64,000 nucleotides of DNA from Saccoglossus kowalevskii (Eukaryota > Hemichordata > Enteropneusta > Harrimaniidae), in contig NW_003116954.1 in NCBI RefSeq assembly GCF_000003605.2, positions 55,561 to 119,560 on the forward strand, in the 5' to 3' direction. Below are positions 1-14,328 of the stretch, piece after piece (the stretch's first letter is position 1; every line of letters starts with the position of its first letter). Made by a program: the position numbers and the translations under genes. Below the pieces are notes generated by a model. The model was not told where the DNA came from. It ran no database searches and saw nothing but the letters and a program-made list of their open reading frames with translations.

Positions 1-261
1 TTTCCGTTGCTAAGTAGGCCAACTTATGCAAATTAGGTCAATATTTATTGTTTGCGCTCAAAGCCGATTATTCTGAAATCAAAGTGAGCGGTCTGCTGTT
101 ATAAACACATATCCTAACTTTTTTGTTAAAAATGTCTTTTTTGGGTGTACTGGTTACTATTTTGAGTGGGAAACACATCCATTGCATGCAGATAGACAAA
201 TGCCACCAAAATAGACAATAAACAAAAAATGTATAAAATAGTGACTGTTATGTCTACTACA

Positions 262-911
262 TCCTTAAAGAACTGTCCATAACTATCTTATTGGTCGACG
301 TCATTGTATCATTACATAAGTTTTACATAAAGAACTGTCCATAATTATCTTATTTGTCTTTGTATCATTACATAAGATTTATTTAAAGAACTGTCCATAA
401 CTATCTTATTGGTCTGTGTATCATTACATAAGTTTTACATAAAGAACTGTCCATAATTATCTTATAGGTTTTGGTATCATTACATAAGATTTACTTAAAG
501 AACTGTCCATAACTTTTTTATTGATCTGTGTATCATTACCTAAGTTTTACATAAAGAACTGTCCATAATTTTCTTATAGGTTTTGGTATCATTACATAAG
601 ATTTACTTAAAGAACTGTCTATAACTATCTTATTGGTATTTGTATCATTACATAAGAATTACTTAATAACTGTCCATAATTATCTTATTGGTCTTTGTAT
701 AATTACATAAGATTTACCTAAAGAAGTGTCCATAATTATCTTATTTGTCTTTGTATCATAACTATCTTATTGGTCGACGTCATTGTATCATTACATAAGA
801 TTTACCTAAAGAAGTGTCCATAATTATCTTATTTGTCTTTGTATCATTACATAAGATTTACTTAAAGAACTGTCCATAACTATCTTATTAGTCTGTGTAT
901 CAATACATAAG
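262..911. repeat. 56-bp minisatellite, about 11-12 copies
   Basis: Tandem array built on a unit of about 56 bp containing AAAGAACTGTCCATAA, then CTATCTTATTGGTC or a variant, then GTATCATTACATAAG. I count about eleven copies plus one partial copy near 755-805. Units alternate between CCATAACT and CCATAATT forms over much of the array, and two adjacent pairs (about 383-495 and 495-608) are near-identical dimers. This points to a 112-bp higher-order unit. No coding potential is seen. Confidence 0.9.
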
Positions 912-1117
912 GCAGCATTATGCGAGTACATAACATGTCGTCACCATTACAAATAAACGATTGGAGGTCTTTTGCGATGTGGTTCTTAACATGCACATTA
1001 TTTATGCTCACAAATACAACGTTTGTGTGAAAATGTTACTGCTACTGTTATTCATTCAATTCATTTGAACTTATACAAACAATAATTTCTAAATTAGACT
1101 ACCCATGAGAATGTAAA

Positions 1118-1190
1118 TAATGGCTCAACTTATGGTACTTGATTTTCATAGCTGAAATTTGCTAAAGGCCGACATTTACGACTCATGGGC
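1118..1190 (+). repeat. dispersed repeat, copy 1
   Basis: The sequence ATGGCTCAACTTATGGTACT and the roughly 50 bases after it (TTGATTTTCATAGCTG...GACATTTACGACTCATG) match the stretch at 2852-2925 with scattered mismatches. The two copies are in the same orientation and bracket a 1.7-kb, less AT-rich segment. Confidence 0.55.
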
Positions 1191-2202
1191 TGGGCGGAGC
1201 TTAGTATTCTAATTTGGCTGATTATTCAACGACAGCAACTGTCAATTGTTCATTAAATGTAGATAGTCCTAATCTTTTGTTTTTGTGTATAGTTACTGAT
1301 CTGAGCTGTGTAATGTGGAAAAACAATTCATTTCTGGTAACGAGGCGGCTTGCATCATCTCAGACCCAGGTGAAACGAAACTCATTCGTTCACGGATATG
1401 ACCTACATGTATTATCTTCCATGACCTCAGCGGCTTAGATCGATCACCGGGTCGTAATATTTTTCAATCATATGGGAAATTGTTAGTTTCGCGTCACATA
1501 TTCACGTGTTCGTGCCATTGCCAGTGATCATGTTTTTTTGTTTTTGTTCTTATTTTGGCTAGGGTGCTGCAACGACGAAGAACATCAGCGGCGACATTGT
1601 TTACATTTATAGTGGAACTTGCTACAAAGTATCAACTCGGTTCACACGCAATTTTGAACTTGGATTGAGGTCGTTCACAGACATCTGGCAGAGAAAACAA
1701 GAATTTTGAAACTGCTCAAGATTTCTTTTGCAGTCGCAGGTTATCGTTTATTTTTTTGACAAACTAAAACGAATTCCAAACTAAGCCGGTCTAGTCAAGC
1801 ACAAGGATGCGTAAATGTGCATTTTTATCGGATATATATCAATTTGGCCCGAAACGCAGTCACGGCAAAACTTGGCCGAGCAATTTCACGACAAAATGTA
1901 CACTGTCCGTACTCATTTCGCATACGAAATTGTACGTGAACGTTGTACGTGGTGCTTCGTGCCAAATTAGATCTTGGATCAAAAGATTATGCTCGCTACG
2001 AGCCTGGAATAAAACATATCACCAACCAGCACGGTGGCAGTAAATCCCTTTCGCTCATTTATTCTGAATTATGTTATTTAGGAAAAACGCTGAATACTAC
2101 GTCCACGCCCTCGATACCAGTCACGTGGAAAGCGTCAACATTTTTTTGAATGTTTTTCATGACATGCGTATCGCATTTCATTCCAAGCGATTCTACATTG
2201 AA

Positions 2203-2222
2203 CACGGTTACTAGTAACCGTG
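2203..2222. repeat. perfect 20-bp palindrome
   Basis: CACGGTTACTAGTAACCGTG equals its own reverse complement, and symmetry stops at the flanking bases. It could be a dyad protein-binding site or a hairpin. Nothing nearby indicates which. Confidence 0.8.
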
Positions 2223-2851
2223 ATTGAAATGAGATTGTCGACCGACCAAACACCATCGTGTGGACCTTTCCTGATGAGCGCAGTGGACGAAGGTTGTTGA
2301 ATAAAAGGAACATCGAGTGTATATATATATATCATAACTACAGGCAAAATTGTTAGGAACGGCTTATGAATGCCGTTTATCGTTGACAAGTTGATTTCAA
2401 CCACCGTCTGTGTTTTCAGACAGACGCAACCTCATGCCCCACGTTACAAAGAAGCTCGTCTGTGTTTTCGTTCCTGTAATTCATTCCATTGTATCTAACA
2501 TAAACAACGCACTAGTGGCGTTTATTTTACCTCATACGCAAAGTAGGCATTATGGAAACGATGTGGATGGAGCTTACAGTGCCGGGAAATTCGAAACTCG
2601 ACGCTTTTGAAACCCATTTTCCGGCAAAAGTAAATGGTCTAGCTGCCAAATTCACTACTATTTTTATGCATGGCTTCCCTGAACATTCATGGCGCCACTC
2701 ACGTTTAAAAAATAGAAAATATAATGCAATAAATCACTGTTTCTCGTGTTTTTGTTGAGCTTTTAGTCCCGGTTGTTGATGTGGGTGAGGGTGACTTCAT
2801 TTGAATAATATACTCCGCCCATGCCTGTTTATATACCATGTCGGTCTGTTC

Positions 2852-2925
2852 ATGGCTCAATTTATGGTACTTGGTTCTCACTGCTGGATTTTGTTGGAGA
2901 CATGACTTCCATGAGTCTGACAAAA
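2852..2925 (+). repeat. dispersed repeat, copy 2
   Basis: Second copy of the repeat at 1118-1190. It starts ATGGCTCAATTTATGGTACT and continues TTGGTTCTCACTGCTGG, ending near CATGAGTCTG. The similarity is by eye and imperfect. Confidence 0.55.
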
Positions 2926-5900
2926 TTGAAAAATTGGTAGATATTTTTTGGCAAATTAATGATCGCTTGAATAATCAATTGGTAAAAATCACTGGAAGTT
3001 AATATCGATCTCATTGTTTTGCTGCGGGGGATAACAGCCTTTATATCTCTCTATCACATGGGAAAAAAACAAAAGATAGTGCAGCCGAAGCTATTGGGGG
3101 CATACTTCATTGCAAGTCAGTAAACACAAACACATCACACTACTACCCCACCACTTCCTTCACGTACATACACCAAAACGCCTCAAAATATAATATACGT
3201 TGTACTTTGACTTTACAATATTGGGGGCGCTATACACATCGGACGAGATTCGGCTCAACGTCTTGGCAACTATTAATGCCTGTTATTTATACACAGAACA
3301 AGAACGATAATTTAACATGGCCCAATATGTTTTATTTCACACAATGTTTCTCAACAACTTACATTCTAATGCAATGTTATAATTTAACGTCATCAGAGAC
3401 ACCTACTATTGACATTTAGTTGTTATATTGAAATTATTATTTCTTTCCGTTATTTTCATGCAAACTAAAGAGAAACATCTTTTTTGATGTTCATCAAGAA
3501 TTTTAATCTGCTGCATGTTCATGATAACTAATTCTGGTAGTTCACAATACAATGTACGTTCTAAAAGTTAAATAAAGCATCTGTGTGTGTTTAGGAAGGA
3601 CAATAATCTTCAATAATGAATTCTTCTTATTAATTATATCAGTTATACCATAGGAACGGACATAGATCATGGCCAATAAGAACAATTCGTGATCATCTTG
3701 TGTGTGTGATAAAACTCAACAATTGAGCCACTAATACTGTTTCAACTTCAGACTTCAGTTTTTTTTTTCTTTTTACGCGAAACGTTGACAGGTACAAACA
3801 ATTCCCAATTTATTATTTGAGTGAAACAACACGCAAATTAGATAAGGATATGCGATTGTGTGCTTTTAAAATATTGATGGATTCATACCCTTTATGTACA
3901 ACTGCCTGTATATCATGGCATGTTCTTAAAAAGAGCTATGTTCGCGAGTGACAAGATATAGGAAATACAATATAATATTTCATATACCAAAGTTACTATT
4001 TCGTGATTATATTTTCCAAACCAATTACCCCCATATTGTGTGGAGATAAAAAAGCACACAGACATAATGAAAGAGATAGTTGAATCTATTTTAGATCGTA
4101 TTGGCAATTGGGCTAAGACGGTTAGTTTCACGGGGAAGCTTAGTTAGGTATATTTTTGAGATGGTTGGGCTTGATGGTTTATTTTTAATTCGCAATCATT
4201 TAGAACTAATCATAAATTTAATCACAAATCGTATGCGCCTCGATGAAGATAGATATCTTATATGTGCTGTAAGCACCTTGTGGTTTCTAGGTAATAATAC
4301 ATACTCCTCCTGCTGTACATATATTATCTATAGTGTTCTCTCCTTGCCTTAAACACTTTGAACACACTTCCGTGACTTCAATATAACGTATAACAGCATC
4401 ATAGACTAATCGTGATCATGTTAAAAGAAGCCATGTGATTACGTCCTATTACATAGAGGACAGAGAATTGTACATATCACAATTTATAAAACGATCCCCA
4501 CCACGTATACGTTTTTTACTTAATTTTCACACACTGTTTTGTAAACTTTTCTATAAATATCACTGATATAATGCATTGCCATATGATGACACTCAGTAAT
4601 ACTCCCGATGTCTCATGTGCGCCTCTATAACGAGCAGTGAAGAATTATTGATGAAAAACGATGACTGTTGACAGGGTGGTAGCTACCACTGTATTAGTAA
4701 TATGTATTCGTTTTGTCGTTTGTAAAGACACATTTGTACAAAGACGGCGAAGTGGTTTATGGTAACTATCATCGCTATTGTTTGAAAGAAGGGCCTTTTC
4801 AACAAACCTCGCACACTTTACGCAGCATCTGTCGATTTTAGTTATGCAGAGAGTAGTTTCACTATTTTGTAACATCAGTGATATCAAGTGTATGTTTGAA
4901 CGTGGTATATCAGTTAAGTTTCTTATAGTCTAAACGAGGGCATACATGGCAAGCTGGCGTCACATGTCTACTGTTTTGAGATATCTAATCACTGCCTCAG
5001 TGTGACCGCAAATTACACGAATGCGATATAATGACTGCGTTGTTTTCATACTAATGATACGCAGCTCCTCTAAATGTGATTTAAAATGAACCTATTTAAG
5101 TTAATATTATTTCGTGGAATACAAATTGGTTTTTATAGTAGCCAAGTAATGCATTAGATAAGTATTAATAAAACACCTCGAAGCCATTTTTTCTCGTTTT
5201 CCCAAAAATGAATTTGAAAAAAAAGGTGATGTGTTAAAATGGGCAAATATCATAGCTAAGTTGTGCAAAATATTTAACCACTGCCCGGGAAATATCCAGC
5301 AAAAAATGGAGATTCCTTTGTAGCTAAGAATGACTTGCGTCGTCGGGGGCAATTTTGTTTACGAGGAAACTCATCCCTCAAAATGGCTTCCATTACACGA
5401 CCACTCGGCTCGCAATTACATCCCCCTTATAATGTTTCAAACAATACGCACAAGTTTGTGACAGCATCTATTTCATTTCAATGCAAGATATATATATTCT
5501 TAACAAATTCACTTTAGAATATCAGGAAGACTACTTGTTATATAAATATTTGTAATCTTTTATTTATAAAGGTTTTAGACAAATTTCTCCCTAATTGTAC
5601 TATTTATCAATGATCAACTCAAAATGAATATCGACTTAATTATTATTTGTCTTTTAACAATATTCAACCGATCATCTTGTGTTACTTAAATCTTAGGCAT
5701 CGCCGTTTTATTCCGACACAGCAAGGATAACTGTGTTTTATATCACGTTTACAGTGTCTTTAAATAAAATGCACCCACCCGTTCATAACATATGTTGCTT
5801 AGTATTACACTCATACTAGTATGTAGTTACTCTGTAAACTGCTACTCGTGTTTTGCATTCTGTGATGTTATCATTATATTAGTATAGTATATTTACTTAT

Positions 5901-8900
5901 AAACGGATCAGTCAAAAAGTCCAGATACGATTTACTGTCAATGAAATTAAAAGTCCTACAATTATTTCCATGTATTTTCTTACAAGCAGAGATTGAAGAC
6001 AAAATATAGACCTGTCAGTTGATACCATGACATTTTTCCACGATGTGTTGCATTCTGAGAAATATGTTAATTGGAATATGGTAAGGTTTGGAATAATTCG
6101 ATAAATAAATCATTCTTTGTAAACTGGCATCATATTCACGTATTATGTAGTCGCTAAGCAATGGGCACTTGATCATTGAATTTAACTGTTCCAATCAAAT
6201 GATACCGTAGTTGCTTGATTTGGCAACCAATTCTTGTCAAAAGCTCGTTGAGAGCAACTCAGCCCACAATAATGAGCAGCGCGTCGTTCTTTATTCCCTG
6301 AATATTGTAATATGAGCTAATACAATATATGCCAACATTGGAATACATGCCGATTGTCTCACCAAATGATCTTCCATGTGTTCCTGGGTCTTTATTTGAT
6401 GTTGATTTGACTCAACCAGTTCTATTGTTTACATGGGACATTTGGTGGCAGCCACGGCGTCTTTGCTAGCACTAAATAAAATGAATAAAAATTATTTGAA
6501 ATAAAATTAAGATAAATATGATAAATGACATACTGACATGCACACATACTAAATACAGCTTCATGTACTTGTTATTTGTATAAGTAATAATTGAGGTATA
6601 TTAGGAAGAATGTAGCAAATTCAAAGATTACCATTAATCCGACAAAAAACATAAAAAAAATTGTGCTCACCCGTATCATTAAAGTGCACTTAATGGCATT
6701 ACAATTTGTATAAGAAGCTTGACTTAAATGCAATAACGGAATAATTAGTATCAAAAAACAGATGCTTGTACTTTTAATCGATATGCCATACCGGTTTCGA
6801 TGCTACAATGTGTCATTCTGTAGTTTTAATGTAAAGCCACTAGTATTACATAATTATATTACATAGTTTTGTGTTTCTTCATTTACCTATGCATTGAAAT
6901 ACAAAAACAAAAACAGTCGATATTGTTATACTTAAAAAAACAATGTTAAAAAGATTTTTAAAAATGGTAAATATGAAAACTTTAATTTAGTAACAAATAT
7001 TGTTTCTGAAATTGTTATCCGAGAGCAAAACAGTTTCAGACAATTTGAAAATTAAATTGTTACATTAGGTATAAATAAGACATGATAAAAAAATAGCCGA
7101 GCCTCAGCAAAAATAGAAGAACTGTTAGACAACACACGTAAAAGGTAGTCAAAATTACTGCGCACCAACATACAAACGTGAACGTTATCGATTTACCGGC
7201 ATGTGACTGCCCGTTCTCAATTCCGTTAATCAAGATCTTTTTTTGAAAACAATAAAGATGAATATAAAATCAAACATTGTTGTTTGTTGCGTAAATCCCG
7301 TGATATACATACGCCTTCAGTATACGGTGGCTAAACTGCCAATGAACGTTATTTTTATTTTTGAGTTAAACCATATTAAACGTGTAATTCAATACTGAGT
7401 CTATAATCGGATCTATTGATTGGCATGGTATTTCAGACATCCTTCTTTACTATTACACAACAGTATTGTAATCGGTTCACGTTATATCCTCCCGTCCTAG
7501 ATTATCAAATTCGTTCGAAGAAAATTTAAAGTGTCCATGCAGGACGACTGACACTAATCTGCTTCGGATTTGTTGTCTTCAAATATTCTAAAATAGCATG
7601 TTTGAATTAGTGTATGCCATATTTGATGTGTTGTCAGTACTCAATATGTTGGTCACATTCTTTACATAATATCGTTGTAAATAATAATGAAATGCTACTA
7701 CTTATCATTAACAATCGTTATTGCGTTTCCATTTACTAACGTGACAAACGAGTTTACGTGTATACCTGAGTATCAGTAATAGTAATGATCTGTTATCATC
7801 TTCAATATCCCGTTATTCTGCTGTTATTGCAAGCTAATGTTGTATAAATATAAAACACTCTGAGTGCCAACCAACATCTATCCACACCTCATAATACAGA
7901 TGATACAAAACGTAAACACATATATGTCATATATCTGAAAAAATGCAATATATACCGGGGTGCATCAAATGCTGTTATATATGTGTAACATCACTCATAT
8001 TGCACTAGAGTAAATGTAACGTTTATGTATTCACGTCACTCCCCATGCTCATCCTCTCCGTATGTATCATTGACACAATCTTTACGAGTACATGGCATTG
8101 TAAACAGGTGTGTCTTGTGGATAGATTTCGTATTTTAATAATATATATCTAATAGTGATATAAACAGACCATATGATACAACAGACATTTCGAAGCTTTC
8201 ACGGAGGGTGACATATTATATGTTTGGTTCACGAAAACTAGATTTGTCAAATCCTAAACTATATAGACTGAGCATCAATTCATAGAGAACATTAACAGAA
8301 AAATTGGAATTCGCACATGCGCCGCTTTAAAACACGCCTAATACTCGTGTCAGTTTGAATTATTTATTACTAGTATACATATTAGCTCTTAACTGAAGGT
8401 CATTGAAATCTTACTTTTTGCGATCATGAAATACGGTTGATTGAATATTTGGTCTCTGGGGGCGACAAATTGCAAAATTAGATATATCGCGGCTTCTGTT
8501 GATCGCATCTGTGTCATTTGCTTGATAATTTAGCGTATCATGGACATTCATGCGATGTATTATACGACAAAAGGTCAGTGGTTTTATAGCTACAAATAAA
8601 CAACCATATGCTATGTGTAACACACATTCAGGAAAACTGTATTTATTTGTTACAATATAAATTACGCCGTTACATGCACGTTCTGTAATGCTAAACCTAT
8701 CTCACAACGAATAACTATCCAATAAATAATCATATAGAAAAACAAGAACATGAAAACATAATACTTATTTGCAGGCCACTACGTTAAAAACAGAACCAAT
8801 ACATGCCCTGTGGGCTTTTCTAAAAGTACTGTATTATATCTTCGCTTGTATTGGTAGAAATAATAGACGAGTGTTGCCCTAGCCATATGTTTTCGTATAC

Positions 8901-11759
8901 TATGATTAATATGTTCTCAACAGCATACATTTCGAACTAATATATATAAAGTATCTGAATGTTTGATTTTTGTTTGTAATAATTTAAAAAATAATTGATG
9001 TAATTGTATGTGTGCAAAATGCCTCAACGTGTTACGCTAATGTGTCTTTCATGTTATCTTTCAGTCCCTTGGTTATGATTCTTATTAATTATCCACCAGC
9101 CCTTTATTAGTTTGTGATCAATACGTGAATATCGACTTTGTGGAGAAATTATGTCTGACAGTGAAATACGTGCTCAACAGTAAATCATTTTTACTCCTTT
9201 GAATATATTCGTGTTCATTTGAAAACAAATTATGAAAGCATAGCCTATTTCATTTAACTCCAGGGGGGATATATTTCCTAGTTAAAATCAAAGAAAAACA
9301 TGTTCTCTTAAATGAATATCTGTAACCTATAACTTGCATAATATTTTATCCCATGGATATCACGTGTTCGATCAAAAGCATTTTTCAGATGAATACGTGC
9401 AAGTGGTGAATCGTGTTGTGGGATAACAATAGTCTCCCTTATTACGTGTTTCCCAAATAAATACAATCCATTGCTCAATTTGATATCGATAATGGATGAA
9501 ATAGACATAACATATATATATTGGTATATAAACCATACTGTAATCATTTCTAGCACTGTTTACGTGCATATATTAAAAATTTATGCAATCGGTAGACAAA
9601 ACACGCATATAAAATTAACAAAGTACGTGAAAATATTAGATTTAAAAAATCGTTTCGTATCACATAATATATATGGTACTGTGAAAGAACATTAATGAAT
9701 TGACTTGTTGTTACATTCATGATGAAATTAAACACATATATTGGATGCAGATAACTGTATGGTGTGATATGCTACATCATTAATACGACATTTATTTCAT
9801 TGATTCGATTTATTTCATTGGTAAGCATTGTACAAATTTAAGCGAATATAACTGGTTTTCTTCCAGACGTTATTGGTATGTTATATTCTTCTTTTCTATT
9901 CTGCCATCTATTTATGTACACAAGACGGTTTACCAATCACTGTTTCATTCGATACTTTGCTATTTGAATGTTTAATCTGAAATTATGAATTATTCACTAG
10001 TTTATGTCACATACGCATTGATTTAGACATTTGTTATTTGTTAGAAAAAAACATCTCCTGGGCATTTTCGAGCAAATGATGATAACTTGTTACAATAGAA
10101 AATAAATGGCTCAAACAACACAATTATTGTGAATGTTTGTCCGGTGTTTTGTAAGGACTTTTATCTGGATGCTGTCTGTCAGCCCGACCATCCACTCATC
10201 CATCCAATCGTCCAGCAGCATTATATTTCCCCGACATGTGTAGATGGATTAAGCACAAAGTTGGTAATAGGACAATAATACATTTACACGTCGATTTGTA
10301 TTTCGTTTGTTTAATCTTTTACTGGCTGGTGAGTCGCCCCCCCCCCCCCCGAAGAAACACCGGAAATCAAAATTTCGACATGTCATCAACCGTTTCGCAT
10401 GTACGCCTTCGCAGATTACATTCAAACTGGACCTTTATTGTGTGACGTCCGTTATTTTGTTTTGCAATGTGATTCACATGGCTGACTGGAGCCTTTGTTG
10501 ACATTTTATATGTTTTGGCCATTCCATGAACGTGCTCTAATAGATTTAATTCAAAGTAGGTATAAAAACACAGATTAATGGATACATAATGATTCAATGA
10601 CATGTGGCCATTCTAGTCTTAAAAAGACAATGAACGCATTATCAACCGTTTTTTAGATACGTCTTGGTCGATTTGATCAGTTACTGGTAGCCTTCATTTT
10701 TTGTGTTTAACTTATTTAAATAAAAAACCGTCATTGTGGATATATACTCATGTGTCATTGACCACATATGTGCTTTTGTTAAACATGGCATAAATTATTG
10801 TTGCCTAGTACAGTTTCATTCATACGTGGTGATTGTTTTCGAATGTCCTCAGCTATTTTAAGAACACATAGCATAATTGTATGTATTCACCAACAGTCAT
10901 ATGTGGTCTTGGCAAATTCGATATATATATGAATGAATCTTATTTTCCCAGTAACACCATACACTTTAGTCTATTCATGATATGAGACTATGTACTTTGT
11001 TCCAATGGCGGGAACTGTGACATCTTGTTTTGTTTGGCATTATGACCAACAGCATAATAGAAAACCATAATGTAAATGTCAAGATTATTTGTTTCAATCG
11101 TAGCCAACTAGCTTAAACTGTCATCATGGTGTCGTCATTTTCTGTGATATATGATATTCAAGTATGTTGCGCTGTGAAATGGGAAACGTAACAGCTGTAT
11201 GAATTACAGATGCTGTGTGTATAATCATGTAACAGTGAGTGATAGAAAATATGGTGTATACCCATCCACTGTTCGATACAATTGGACAGTATTTCTATCA
11301 GTATATACAGATTAGTTTTCATGCGTACTGTTATCACAACCTACATAATTCTGGCGATTGAATACAGGTATAATTAGAATTGGTAAAGTCGATTAAGTTT
11401 CCGCAATAATGAAACACAAACCAGCAGTTATTGTTCGCGTTCTGGTTTTCATTGCAATTATAAACTATCGGGTAATCTCAGCCTGTGTATTTACTTTCGA
11501 AACGGAGAAGCAAGAGCACCTGGAATCTATCAGTCAGACACAAAATCATAACAACTTCTAGCCCATCAATGTTCAACAAATGAGTATATATTAGGTTTTT
11601 TATATTTATCAACTGAGAACACCTTGAATTTCACCACCTACTGTCAGTTTATAGACACTTCCCATTCATGAATCTCAGACAAATCCATGCTGACTTGCAA
11701 TCGGCATATGGTTCATTTCAACGACACATTCGTATATAATTGCAATACTCAGATTAAAT

Positions 11760-12007
11760 GGCGGTGGTCGTCGCGCTGCGCATGTGCGACATTTGTGTTG
11801 ATAAACATTGGTTAAGTATAAGGTTTTCCCTGGGCGCATCTTGCACTAATTACCGCCGATGACTTCTTCGATACCTTCCAATAACCTAAAAAAATATCTA
11901 ATTAAAGCGTGGTAACGTCTCAGTTTGTACTGCCCAACAGTCAAAGTCGCCATTTTTTTATATGATACCTATATATCTCGCTCATGCGTGGCGTGACGAT
12001 TACCGCC
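11760..12007 (-). mobile_element. MITE, copy A
   Basis: A 248-bp element with imperfect terminal inverted repeats of about 30 bp. The left end reads GGCGGTGGTCGTCGCGCTGC, and the reverse complement of the right end reads GGCGGTAATCGTCACGCCAC. The CpG-rich termini stand out from the AT-rich surroundings. The interior, read on the minus strand, aligns with copy B at 12233-12445, sharing blocks such as TGGCGACTTTGA/TGGTGACTTTGA and TATTGGAAGGTA/GATTGGAAGGTA. No coding capacity is seen, so it is a non-autonomous DNA transposon of unknown superfamily. I could not settle a target-site duplication. Confidence 0.8.
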
Positions 12008-12232
12008 CTTCATGTATTTTGAAGTATATGTATTTTGCTGATGGACACGAACACACGATACGAAACACTCAATTTTGTACACAAATGTTACATTTTTGAC
12101 AGTGAAGTGAGCTGACGCAGAACAAGGTAGGTATGCGTGTTGGTTTGCTGGGTTAGTTAGCAAGTGGTCGACCTGTTGGCATATATCCTAAAAACGCTGG
12201 CCCAGAATGTCGGAACGGCAAAGAGTTAAACA

Positions 12233-12445
12233 GCTGTGGTCGTCGCGCCACGCATGCGCGAGATATGGGTCTCATATAAACAAATTAAAGATGGTGACTT
12301 TGAATGTACGAACTGATACTTTATCAAGCTTTAAATAGATTATTTTTTTGGTGATTGGAAGGTAGTAATCATCTGTGGTTACCGTACTTAGTGCACGTCG
12401 CGTCCAGGTTTGAAACTCATACATGCGCGTTGCGACGACCATCGC
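12233..12445 (+). mobile_element. MITE, copy B
   Basis: A 213-bp element with imperfect terminal inverted repeats. The left end is GCTGTGGTCGTCGCGCCACG and the reverse complement of the right end is GCGATGGTCGTCGCAACGCG. Its interior matches the reverse complement of copy A, so two members of one family lie 225 bp apart in opposite orientations. The divergence suggests independent, old insertions. Confidence 0.8.
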
Positions 12446-14197
12446 TAATCACAGTATCGGTCAGGTCGGCTAAAATTGCACAATTAAAGCTATAGTCATG
12501 TGCATGCATCGCAGTAAAACGTTTGAGACTAGAGGCGGTCAAAGAATCGCGTTATATCGAATCTTGCGAAATTTTAAAAATACAGTACACATCTTTAAAC
12601 CGCACTTTTCACATTTTCAAATGTTCTATTTAAAACCAAGTATACACATTTTACAATATGTTCTATAATACATTTCTGATATAAATATCTTATACCTACT
12701 CAGTAGATAATAAATCTATTCACAATAATAATCGTATTTCAAAGAACAAAAATTCAACGGACAAAAAACATCTCAGAATAAATAAATAATATATGCATGC
12801 AAGTCCCGTTTTTTTATCTCATGTTTTTTTTCAGATAACTGCTGACATCCCCGGACTCCCGTAAATATTATCTAATGGATGTGGTGCGTGTTAGAGATAG
12901 TAGACGACGTTGTATACTGTCCTCCGATGCTCGTTTTAAAAACAGAACTACATATTCACGAGTTGTTTATTGAAAATGATTGTTTCAGCTGAATTATGTG
13001 GCGTATATTGTATCTTGTATTATGGGTTATTTAAATGTATTGATGGCGTAGACTTAATAACTTAACGAACATGAGCGGCAAATCAAAAAGTGACGAACAT
13101 ATCTTTATTTAAATACCGTCATGGCAAAACGTGACATCCTCTAGCGAATCAATCACTTAACTAAAACAAGAACAAACTTGAAGAAACTCTATAAACGCCT
13201 GAAGTAATCGGCTATCATTTAAACAAATGATAAGATTTTATTGAATTTTGCACTATACTGTTGTTCACAAAACCTAGATAAAATGTAAGATGACCTTTTT
13301 TCACGAGACGAATGTCAATCCACTATGAAAATAGGTATTTTAGGGCCTTTTATCATTAGTTTCTATGGTGGACAATCTCTTGAAATAGAGACATTGATGA
13401 AAACATAAGCAATTTTAAGATATTTTTCACAAGTTTACAGGGAATTCTGATAAATGCCATATATATATTTTATGAAATAATGCTTTAACGTGGATTTCCA
13501 TATATATATATATATATATATATAATATTTTTTTCTTGCAAATTCATTCGGCGTCCTCGCTCGCCATGGTTCATTTATTCAGCCGTCGCATCACCATTAT
13601 ACCTTGGCGTGAATACCGCTATAATCCTGTATTCACTGCCGACGAAACACGACGGCACATGCTCTGCTGCGTTTCCATGGTAAATGAAATACAAATACAC
13701 ATGGGGTGTTTCCATAAAAACGTGAATTCATGTGCTTGTCAGTTAGTCTATAGCTTGACATAAGACGGCAAAATCTATTGGTTTAAGTTTGAAATTTGCA
13801 CAGGTTTATGACACAGGAACGCTGACTGATAGGTCTAGATCCTTGGTGCGCCCAATAAAAATCAGCTCAAATACAAATCATACAGTTGGCATAGTTGCTT
13901 CACCTGCACAAAGGAAGTGCCTTAGTTGCCGTCAATAAAATTTGTCAAGGTTGCGATGCTGAAATTCGGCATTACTATAATTGTGACTTGTGTTTAGGCT
14001 GTAGAAAAACTGTAGTAATGAAAAAAAGGTATGGTGATGCTTGCAAATTTTATTTGCAAATGATATAGAATATTGACGCCCAAGGTCAAATCAGCTACAT
14101 GCCCTTATCCGGATTCAGATGTTCAAGAACAATCTACGGGAACAACATCTGTCAGTCTTTATAGCCACGCATTGTATCAACTATGACGCTATATTGG
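12446..14197. other. no supported gene
   Basis: AT-rich sequence with a (TA)n run near 13500-13525. A short CpG-containing patch around 13545-13690 has an open frame but no recognisable domain. I see nothing else here. Confidence 0.6.
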
Positions 14198-14300
14198 CGA
14201 TCCGCTCCGCTAGGATTGCCCGTAAAATCACTTTTGTGTGTGTGTTGTCGATCCGCTCCGCTAGGATTGCCCTTAAAATCACTTGTGTGTGGGTGGGTGT
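14198..14300. repeat. 51-bp tandem duplication
   Basis: The block starting CGATCCGCTCCGCTAGGATT occurs twice, 51 bp apart (14198 and 14249). It continues through GCCCG/TTAAAATCACTT and ends in a GT-rich run. It directly precedes the larger tandem array and may be part of the same unstable locus. Confidence 0.8.
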
Positions 14301-14328
14301 GTGTGTGATTTCCAGTGTTTTCGCGTAT

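Larger units (their letters stand above)
912..11759. other. gene-poor AT-rich stretch
   Basis: No open frame here shows a recognisable domain, and none is long enough to stand alone as a gene. The segment from about 1150 to 2900 is less AT-rich than its surroundings and is bracketed by a short direct repeat (1118-1190 and 2852-2925). A perfect 20-bp palindrome lies at 2203-2222. From 2950 to 11759 I see only AT-rich sequence, short TA runs and a poly-C run near 10338. Distal regulatory elements or short non-coding exons cannot be excluded. Confidence 0.6.

Noticed and set aside
262-911. CRISPR-like array
   Set aside because: The units are contiguous with no unique spacers, so this is a minisatellite, and the window is clearly animal DNA.
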